From Bacteroidales bacterium (lineage in GTDB: Bacteria > Bacteroidota > Bacteroidia > Bacteroidales > Dysgonomonadaceae), in the NCBI GenBank assembly GCA_012728155.1, contig JAAYFR010000157.1, forward strand, positions 1 to 24,357: a DNA stretch of 24,357 bases, read 5' to 3'. Every line of letters begins with the position of its first letter. The first letter of the stretch is position 1. The position numbers and the translations under genes were made by a program. This document shows positions 15,709 to 22,171 of this stretch, piece after piece. The notes under the pieces were generated by a model. The model did no database searches and was not told where the DNA came from. It saw only the letters and a program-made list of their open reading frames with translations.

Positions 15709-17067
15709 ATGCAACTAAACAATCCATTATTATCGCGGAGAAATTTTCTGAAGAGCTCTGCAACAATTGGAACTGTGGGTATGATGGGGGGAATTCCCCT
15801 TTTAAGTTCCTGCTCAACACAACAAAAAACAAACGGAGAAGAATTACAACTACCTCTACTGCTTGACCAAGCACCCGACGGGAAAACACTCAAGGCGGGA
15901 CTTATTGGCTGTGGAGGGCGTGGTACGGGAGCAGCGGTTGATTTCCTGAACGCAGGTCCCAACTTGGAGATAGTTGCATTAGGAGATGTCTTCCAAGAAA
16001 AGATAGATGCATGCCGCGAAATCTTGAAAAAACAAAAAAATGTAGAAATAGCCGACGAGAATTGTTTTATCGGATTCGACAGCTATGAGAAGGTGATCGA
16101 TTCAGGGGTGGATGTGGTATTGCTCTGCACTCCCCCACATTTCAGACCTACACATGTAGAAGCAGCGGTAAATGCGAAAAAGCATATCTTCATGGAAAAA
16201 CCGATTGCCGTGGATCCATCAGGTGTCCGCAAGGTGTTGGCCTCGATGAAAAGGGCAGAATCGATGAAGCTGAATGTTATCAGCGGAACCATCCGCCGTT
16301 CACAGAAAGATTATATGGAGACACGTCGCAGGGTATTGAATGGACAAATTGGAGAGATTACCGGTGCACATATCATCAGAAATGGTGGTGCATTATGGTT
16401 TCGCAGTAGAAGACCGGAGTGGTCGGATATGGAGTACATGTTAAGAAACTGGGTGAATTTCTGCTGGTTGTCGGGAGACCATATCGCAGAACAGTTTATT
16501 CACGAGATAGATGTGATGAACTGGTACCTGGGCGAATATCCGGTAAAAGCCTCCGGATGGGGTGGACGACAGAGAAGGGTGACCGGCGACCAATACGATT
16601 TCTTCAGTATTGACTACCTGTATGAAAACGGCATGAGAACCCATTGCGCAGCAAGACAAATCGACGGTTGTTCCAACGGAAAGGTGGAACAGATCAATTG
16701 TACGCAAGGCTATGCCGATGCTGCGGGAAAATTATATGACCTAAAAGGAAATATCATTTGGGAATATCCTCATCCTGCCGAAAACGATCCCCAATCGGAA
16801 TGGCACGTGACCAATCCTTTTTTACAGGAGCATATCAACTTAGTAACAGCAATACGAACGGGAAATACCATTAACGATGGAGAGGACCAAGCCAATTCCA
16901 CCCTTGTGGCCATTATGGGTAGGATGGCTGCCTATACAGGAAAAGACATCACCAGGGAAGAAATCATGAATTCCGACCTCTACTTAGGGCCGAAGAGTTA
17001 CAGTATGGGTAAAGTGGAAGATATTCCAGAAACTATCCCTTTGGCTGGTGTCCCAAATAAAGAGTAA
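15709..17067 (+). CDS. Tat-exported Gfo/Idh/MocA family oxidoreductase, predicted lipoprotein
   Basis: A 452-residue NAD(P)-dependent sugar dehydrogenase-like protein with a twin-arginine signal (SRRNFLK, 9-15) and a lipobox ending in C35 (LLSSC), so it is predicted to fold with its cofactor and then be anchored in the envelope. The Rossmann glycine motif GLIGCGGRGTG starts at 64, the EKP motif is at 163-165, and FIHEIDVMNW (H265, D268) is in the position of the catalytic histidine segment. Families of this kind oxidise sugar hydroxyls, often at C3, with a tightly bound NAD; GH109 glycosidases share the fold and cannot be fully excluded. It opens the block with a second dehydrogenase and a DUF1080 protein, and is followed by its own terminator. 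Confidence 0.85.
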   Translation: MQLNNPLLSRRNFLKSSATIGTVGMMGGIPLLSSCSTQQKTNGEELQLPLLLDQAPDGKTLKAGLIGCGGRGTGAAVDFLNAGPNLEIVALGDVFQEKIDACREILKKQKNVEIADENCFIGFDSYEKVIDSGVDVVLLCTPPHFRPTHVEAAVNAKKHIFMEKPIAVDPSGVRKVLASMKRAESMKLNVISGTIRRSQKDYMETRRRVLNGQIGEITGAHIIRNGGALWFRSRRPEWSDMEYMLRNWVNFCWLSGDHIAEQFIHEIDVMNWYLGEYPVKASGWGGRQRRVTGDQYDFFSIDYLYENGMRTHCAARQIDGCSNGKVEQINCTQGYADAAGKLYDLKGNIIWEYPHPAENDPQSEWHVTNPFLQEHINLVTAIRTGNTINDGEDQANSTLVAIMGRMAAYTGKDITREEIMNSDLYLGPKSYSMGKVEDIPETIPLAGVPNKE

Positions 17068-17077
17068 GACCAATTGA

Positions 17078-17105
17078 AAAAGAGCTCATCACAATGGGCT
17101 CTTTT
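17078..17105 (+). terminator. Intrinsic terminator between the two dehydrogenase genes
   Basis: AAAAGAGC (17078-17085) pairs with GCTCTTTT (17098-17105), extended inward by a G-U and a C-G pair, with an 8-base loop. The T-rich 3' arm serves as the T-tract. It lies 10 bases after the stop of the first dehydrogenase. Confidence 0.7.
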
Positions 17106-17153
17106 ACTATGACTAAAAACACCTTCCATCTTTTTTTTATTTTTACCCTGCCA

Positions 17154-17188
17154 TTTGATTTCTTTTATTTCAAAAAAGAGTATTTTTG
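17154..17188 (+). promoter_or_regulatory. Promoter of the second dehydrogenase gene (TTTG ... TATTTTTG)
   Basis: A -33-type TTTG at 17154-17157 and an exact TAnnTTTG box at 17181-17188 are separated by 23 bases, somewhat longer than the usual spacing. Located 50 bases before ATG 17238 and after the preceding terminator. Confidence 0.5.
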
Positions 17189-17237
17189 TAAAAAATGATT
17201 TTAAAAATATCTAAAACAACTAAATTTTAAATTATCA

Positions 17238-18491
17238 ATGACCTCCAGAAGACAATTTTTAAAAACAATGGGTGGAGTTACATTACTCACCGTTGTTCCC
17301 CGAAATGTACTTGGGAAAGGAATGATCGCCCCCAGTGACGAACTTACAAAAGGAATCATCGGCGTGGGTGGAATGGGACGCGGCCATATTCCCTACGACA
17401 ATACGCGCGTAGTGGCCATGTGCGACGTGGACAAGACACATCTCTCAAAGGCAGCTGATATGGTGAAGGAGAAAATCAATCTTTATCACGATTTCAGAGA
17501 TCTGATCCTCGATAAAAACGTGGATATAGTACATATCGCCACCCCACCCCATTGGCACGGATTGATGTCGGTGGAAGCAGCAAAAGCAGGAAAAGATATC
17601 TTCTGCGAAAAACCGATGACCCGCACTATCGGAGAGGGGAAACGGGTAAGGGAAGCGATCGCTCAACATGGCAACATCTTCCGGCTTAACACATGGTTCC
17701 GCTTTAAAGACTCATTCTATGGATTAGGAACTCCCGTAAAACCACTCAAAAAACTGGTAGACAGCGGACTCCTGGGATGGCCCCTGAAAGTGACCATCAG
17801 CAAACATACCGGCTTCGACTGGAAATTTTTCTGGGTAGGGAAAACAGACTTGGAACCGCAACCAATTCCCCAGGAACTCGATTACGATATGTGGCTCGGG
17901 CCGGCTCCCTACAAGCCCTATAACGCACATAGGGTACACCAGACTTTCCGCGGATACTGGGATTACGACGGTGGAGGACTCGGAGATATGGGTCAACACT
18001 ATATCGACCCCGGTCAATATATGCTGGGCAAAGACAATACAAGCCCGATAAAGGTAGAAGTGGATGCACCACAACAACATCCGGATGCGGTTGGAACATG
18101 GAGATCCATCACCTACACCTATGAAGATGGTTGTCAGATTATTCTCTGGGGAGGTGACTATGGCACACCCAACACCCCCTATATTGCTGGACCAAACGGC
18201 AACGTATATAGGAATTTTGTATGCGATATACCCGATTGGGAAAAGAAATTGGCCGAATTCCCCGAACCGGAGGAACAAAATACCGATTTTCTTGGATGCA
18301 TACGTAACAGACAGAAATTTGCATTGAACGAAATCAACGGTCACCGTTCCTGTACCATTGTGAACATAGGGGCTGTGGCACTTCAACTGAACCGGACGCT
18401 GGAATTTGATCCTGTAAACGAACTGTTTATCAATGATGCGGAAGCCAATCGTCTGCTGAATCAACCTGTCCGTACACCATGGACTGTGTAA
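17238..18491 (+). CDS. Tat-exported Gfo/Idh/MocA family oxidoreductase, second copy
   Basis: The 417-residue protein has a twin-arginine signal (SRRQFLK, 3-9) and no lipobox, so it is predicted to be periplasmic and soluble after cleavage near residue 26. The Rossmann motif IIGVGGMGRGH begins at 40, HWHGLMSVEAAKAG follows, and CEKPMTRT (E124-K125-P126) is the conserved cofactor/substrate segment. Aromatic-rich stretches (FRGYWDYDGGGLGDMGQHY) are typical of the Bacteroidota and Planctomycetota Tat-exported group. It is clearly a different subgroup from the first dehydrogenase, so the pair is not a recent duplication. The large DUF1080 gene follows after 71 bases without an evident terminator, so these two are probably co-transcribed. 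Likely role: redox step on a glycoside or keto-sugar in the periplasm. Confidence 0.85.
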   Translation: MTSRRQFLKTMGGVTLLTVVPRNVLGKGMIAPSDELTKGIIGVGGMGRGHIPYDNTRVVAMCDVDKTHLSKAADMVKEKINLYHDFRDLILDKNVDIVHIATPPHWHGLMSVEAAKAGKDIFCEKPMTRTIGEGKRVREAIAQHGNIFRLNTWFRFKDSFYGLGTPVKPLKKLVDSGLLGWPLKVTISKHTGFDWKFFWVGKTDLEPQPIPQELDYDMWLGPAPYKPYNAHRVHQTFRGYWDYDGGGLGDMGQHYIDPGQYMLGKDNTSPIKVEVDAPQQHPDAVGTWRSITYTYEDGCQIILWGGDYGTPNTPYIAGPNGNVYRNFVCDIPDWEKKLAEFPEPEEQNTDFLGCIRNRQKFALNEINGHRSCTIVNIGAVALQLNRTLEFDPVNELFINDAEANRLLNQPVRTPWTV

Positions 18492-18562
18492 TTTGCCACT
18501 AAGACTAATGTGAATAATGAATTTCAATTTTTCACTTTTCACTATTAATTTTTAATTTAAAG

Positions 18563-21500
18563 ATGAAACATATACAATTTCTTATACTCTGCCTCGGCTT
18601 GATGATTACCTCAATCACGCTGCAGGCACAACTGCCGGAAGGAAGAACGAAATCCACCGTCATAGCCGATGCGCTGGCACAATTGCCGGCCGATACACCC
18701 CATAAATATAATCAGGCAATCGCCGATCTGGTTTCTACCGGTGAAGAGGGACTCCTCGATCTGATCGGCAGGATGAATCCTCCAGGAAGCCGGAGTAACG
18801 AAGCCCTTGAATATGCCATCAGCGGATGGATCCATTCCGTGGCAATTGATAATGCTGCCCGCAAGGTGGCGGCTGGAGCACTCGAGAAGGCACTCAACCA
18901 ACCACTGGACAAGGAGGTGAAAGCATTCGTGATCCGTCAGTTCAGAACGATCGCTGTGGACGACAATGTGGATCTACTGTCAACCTTTCTAAAGGATGAG
19001 TATCTCTCCGATCCGGCTGCCCAAGCATTGATATCAGTCGCTACAGAGAAAGCGGGCAGTGCATTGCTATCTACCCTCGCTACATCCAATAACGAAAAGA
19101 TCCGATTAAATCTTGCAAATGCGATCGGACAATCCGGCTATCAGAAAGCGGAACCAACCCTGCTGGGCCTCTTAGATGAAAATCCATCGGAAGAGATGCG
19201 GAAAGTGCTGCTGAACACGCTGGGAAATATAGGCACAAAAGCATCCCTCAAGACGTTGGGTAGTGCTGCGGGAAATGCCGGCTATGCTTACCAAAAAGAT
19301 AACGCCACCGCAGCCTATATCTCACTGCTGGAGAAACTGAATAGCAGCGATCCCAAACTGGTAAAAAAAGAGGCGGAAAAATTGCTCTCCACAGGTAAAA
19401 AACTTGGCAAGCAAGATCTCCGGATTGTAGCCACCAAACTATTGCTGGCACAGCCTTCAACTAAAAAAGAGGCTATCCTGAAAAATGTGCTGAAAGATGG
19501 AGATATCACCTATCTTTCCGGAGTACTCAACGCATACCCATTCCAGAACGACAAGAGATCAACAGACCTGATACAGGCTACGCTTGCCTCCTCTAAATCG
19601 GCGGAGGCACAAACAACGCTTATCTATTGGTTAGGCAATCACAATAAGAAAGGTTCCGCATTACAAGTTGCACCTCTTGTCAACTCTTCGAATAGTATGG
19701 TCCAAAAAGCGGCAACCCTCTCACTGGCTAAACTTGGAGGTGAGGAAGCCCTTATCGCATTGGCATCACTCCTGAAAAGTGACAACAACGAGACCGTCAC
19801 CTTGGCAAAAAATGCATTATCCACCTACAGTGGCGATATCTCCTACACGCTTGCTTCCGTTTTCGACAATTGCGGTGATGCAGGAAAAACAGCAATATTG
19901 GGTCTTATCGCCGAACGCAAGATGGAAAGCCAGTATAACTTAGTCTTCAACCAGATGTTCAACGACAATGAGACTGTAAAATCTGCCGCCGCCAATGCGC
20001 TACAAGATGTGGTCACCGACAAGAACCTGCCAGATCTGTTTACCTTGCTCGAACGGTCAAATACAACAGAGATACCGGCCATCCTGCAGGCAATCAATAG
20101 AGCATTGAATTATCTGCCGGCAGAAGAACAACTCAAGATGGTGACCGATAAAATGAAGAGCTCTTCAAAAAAACAGCTCTATTATACGCCGCTGGCCAAT
20201 AGCGGGTCACAGGAAGCGATGGATATCATTACCAAGGCGTATGCATCTGCCGGTAAAGCAGAAAAAGAGGCCGCTTTCAACGCACTCACCCATTGGAAAT
20301 CTTTCAATGTGATCTACCCGATGTTGGAGATTGTCCGAAACAGCAATGACAAGGGAGAAGAGGAAAAGGTGACAGATGCGTTAATTTCTGTCATCCACAA
20401 TTCCGGACAAACCGGAGCAATCAAATACCTCTACCTCCGTGAAGCGATGCAGTTTGCACAAACTGACAAGCAGAAAAACGATATATTGAGGCTTATTGGC
20501 AATACCGGACAATATCAGGCAATGCTCTTCGTTGCCTCCTATCTGAATGAACCTTCACTCAAAGAAACAGCCGCAGTGGCCGCGATGAATATCGCCATCA
20601 ACAACCCCTCGTTCGCAGGTGCAGAAACGACACAGATACTGAATAGGGTCAGCAAAACACTCTCCAACCCCGACGCCGACTACCAACGGCAATCGATCGC
20701 CAAATACCTGGCCGAGAATCCTGCCGAAGGTGGATTTATCTCCCTGTTCAACGGTAAGGATCTGGAGGGATGGAAAGGTCTGGTGGAAAATCCCATTAAG
20801 CGGGAGAAAATGAGCCGGAAAGAGTTGGCTGCGGCACAAGAAAAAGCAAATAAGCAGGCAAAAGAAAGCTGGATCGTGGAAAACGGGGAACTGCTATTTA
20901 CCGGAAAAGGAAATAACCTCTGCACGGAAAAGCAATATGGTGATTTCGAGATGCTGGTCGACTGGAAACTCTATCCCGGACCGGAACCCGATGCCGGGAT
21001 TTATCTGCGTGGTACGCCACAGGTGCAGATATGGGATACCGCACGAACGAACGTGGGTGCCGAAGTAGGTTCGGGAGGATTGTACAACAACCAGCAAAAC
21101 CAAAGTAAACCTCTCAAGGTGGCCGACCAGAAAGTGGGAGAATGGAACACATTCCTTATCCGGATGGTGGGAGAACGGGTGTCGGTCTGGCTGAATGGGG
21201 AACTGGTCACCGATAACGTGATCCTCGAAAACTACTGGGACAGGAGCCAGCCCATCTTCCCGATGGAACAGATCGAGTTGCAGGCGCACGGTAGCAAGGT
21301 GGCCTATCGCGATATTTTTATTAAAGAGATACCCCGTCCGGAACCTTTCAAGTTATCATCCGAAGAAGAAAAAGAGGGTTTCCGTATCCTCTTCGACGGG
21401 ACAAACCTCGACCAGTGGACAGGTAACAAGAAGGATTACGCGGTAGAGAGTGGTAATATTGTTCTACATCCTAGCAAAGGATCCGGAGGTAATCTCTATA

Positions 21501-21952
21501 CCAACGACCAGTTTGATAATTTTGTCTTTCGTTTTGAATTTATGCTCACGCCCGGAGCCAACAACGGGTTAGGTATCCGCACACCCCTGGAAGGTGATGC
21601 CGCTTATGTGGGTATGGAATTGCAAATACTGGACAATGATGCGCCTGTCTACGAAAAACTGGCCATATACCAATATCATGGATCGGTCTATGGTGTAATA
21701 CCAGCAAAGAGAGGATTTCTCAAGCCGGTTGGTGAATGGAACTACCAGGAAGTGATTGCTGATGGTGATCATATCAAAATAATCCTGAATGGCACAACCA
21801 TCCTCGATGGAAATATCCGTGAGGCATCCAAAAACGGCACAATGGACAAGAAACAACACCCGGGACTGCTTAACGAGACTGGTCATATCGGTTTTCTGGG
21901 ACATGGCTCAAAAGTGAAGTTCAGAAATATCCGCATCAAGGAATTGAAATAA
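18563..21952 (+). CDS. Exported HEAT-repeat protein with two DUF1080 (3-keto-disaccharide hydrolase family) domains
   Basis: A 1129-residue protein with a signal peptide (about 1-23, ending LQAQ). Residues about 30-715 are helical repeats of HEAT type, seen as recurrent pairs such as NEKIRLNLANAIGQSGY and EEMRKVLLNTLGNIGTKAS. Two beta-jelly-roll DUF1080 domains follow: the first at about 722-930 (SLFNGKDLEGW, WIVENGELLFTGKG, VQIWD) and the second at about 937-1129 (ILFDGTNLDQW, ELQILDND, GHIGFLGHGSKVKFRNI). The first has an additional charged helical insertion of about 30 residues after LEGW. Pfam names this domain for hydrolysis of 3-keto disaccharides; cleavage of glycosides pre-oxidised by the adjacent dehydrogenases is the inferred role, with the HEAT region as a scaffold. 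A strong terminator closes the unit. Confidence 0.88.
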   Translation: MKHIQFLILCLGLMITSITLQAQLPEGRTKSTVIADALAQLPADTPHKYNQAIADLVSTGEEGLLDLIGRMNPPGSRSNEALEYAISGWIHSVAIDNAARKVAAGALEKALNQPLDKEVKAFVIRQFRTIAVDDNVDLLSTFLKDEYLSDPAAQALISVATEKAGSALLSTLATSNNEKIRLNLANAIGQSGYQKAEPTLLGLLDENPSEEMRKVLLNTLGNIGTKASLKTLGSAAGNAGYAYQKDNATAAYISLLEKLNSSDPKLVKKEAEKLLSTGKKLGKQDLRIVATKLLLAQPSTKKEAILKNVLKDGDITYLSGVLNAYPFQNDKRSTDLIQATLASSKSAEAQTTLIYWLGNHNKKGSALQVAPLVNSSNSMVQKAATLSLAKLGGEEALIALASLLKSDNNETVTLAKNALSTYSGDISYTLASVFDNCGDAGKTAILGLIAERKMESQYNLVFNQMFNDNETVKSAAANALQDVVTDKNLPDLFTLLERSNTTEIPAILQAINRALNYLPAEEQLKMVTDKMKSSSKKQLYYTPLANSGSQEAMDIITKAYASAGKAEKEAAFNALTHWKSFNVIYPMLEIVRNSNDKGEEEKVTDALISVIHNSGQTGAIKYLYLREAMQFAQTDKQKNDILRLIGNTGQYQAMLFVASYLNEPSLKETAAVAAMNIAINNPSFAGAETTQILNRVSKTLSNPDADYQRQSIAKYLAENPAEGGFISLFNGKDLEGWKGLVENPIKREKMSRKELAAAQEKANKQAKESWIVENGELLFTGKGNNLCTEKQYGDFEMLVDWKLYPGPEPDAGIYLRGTPQVQIWDTARTNVGAEVGSGGLYNNQQNQSKPLKVADQKVGEWNTFLIRMVGERVSVWLNGELVTDNVILENYWDRSQPIFPMEQIELQAHGSKVAYRDIFIKEIPRPEPFKLSSEEEKEGFRILFDGTNLDQWTGNKKDYAVESGNIVLHPSKGSGGNLYTNDQFDNFVFRFEFMLTPGANNGLGIRTPLEGDAAYVGMELQILDNDAPVYEKLAIYQYHGSVYGVIPAKRGFLKPVGEWNYQEVIADGDHIKIILNGTTILDGNIREASKNGTMDKKQHPGLLNETGHIGFLGHGSKVKFRNIRIKELK

Positions 21953-21970
21953 AATATAAACAAAGAAATG

Positions 21971-22008
21971 AATGCGCCATGCGGAGAAAACCACATGGCG
22001 CATTTTTT
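21971..22008 (+). terminator. Intrinsic terminator after the HEAT-DUF1080 gene
   Basis: A perfect 11-bp stem (AATGCGCCATG 21971-21981, CATGGCGCATT 21994-22004) has a 12-base loop and is followed by a T-run to 22008. The T-run lies only on the + side, so it serves the upstream gene. The remaining bases up to 22171 show no gene and no clear terminator for the convergent rhamnosidase. Confidence 0.85.
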
Positions 22009-22171
22009 CATATAACCTTTCAGATGGTATCAGGCGATATTTATACTATAGATGATCAACGATATACTCGGCCACAATCAACAATTGATCCTTTGACACA
22101 TTATTCCAATCATCAGGCATGGTTCCAATATAAAGGCTTTTCTAATTTCCTTTGATGTATATAACCTAATT

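Noticed and set aside
15709..17067. GH109-type NAD-dependent glycosidase
   Set aside because: The fold and Tat signal would fit, but I cannot see GH109-specific features; the neighbouring DUF1080 gene fits better with a sugar dehydrogenase. Kept as an alternative only.
17724..18542. 272-codon open frame on the minus strand
   Set aside because: It lies wholly antisense to the well-supported second Gfo/Idh/MocA gene, has no recognisable domain, and its composition follows from the codon use of the sense gene.
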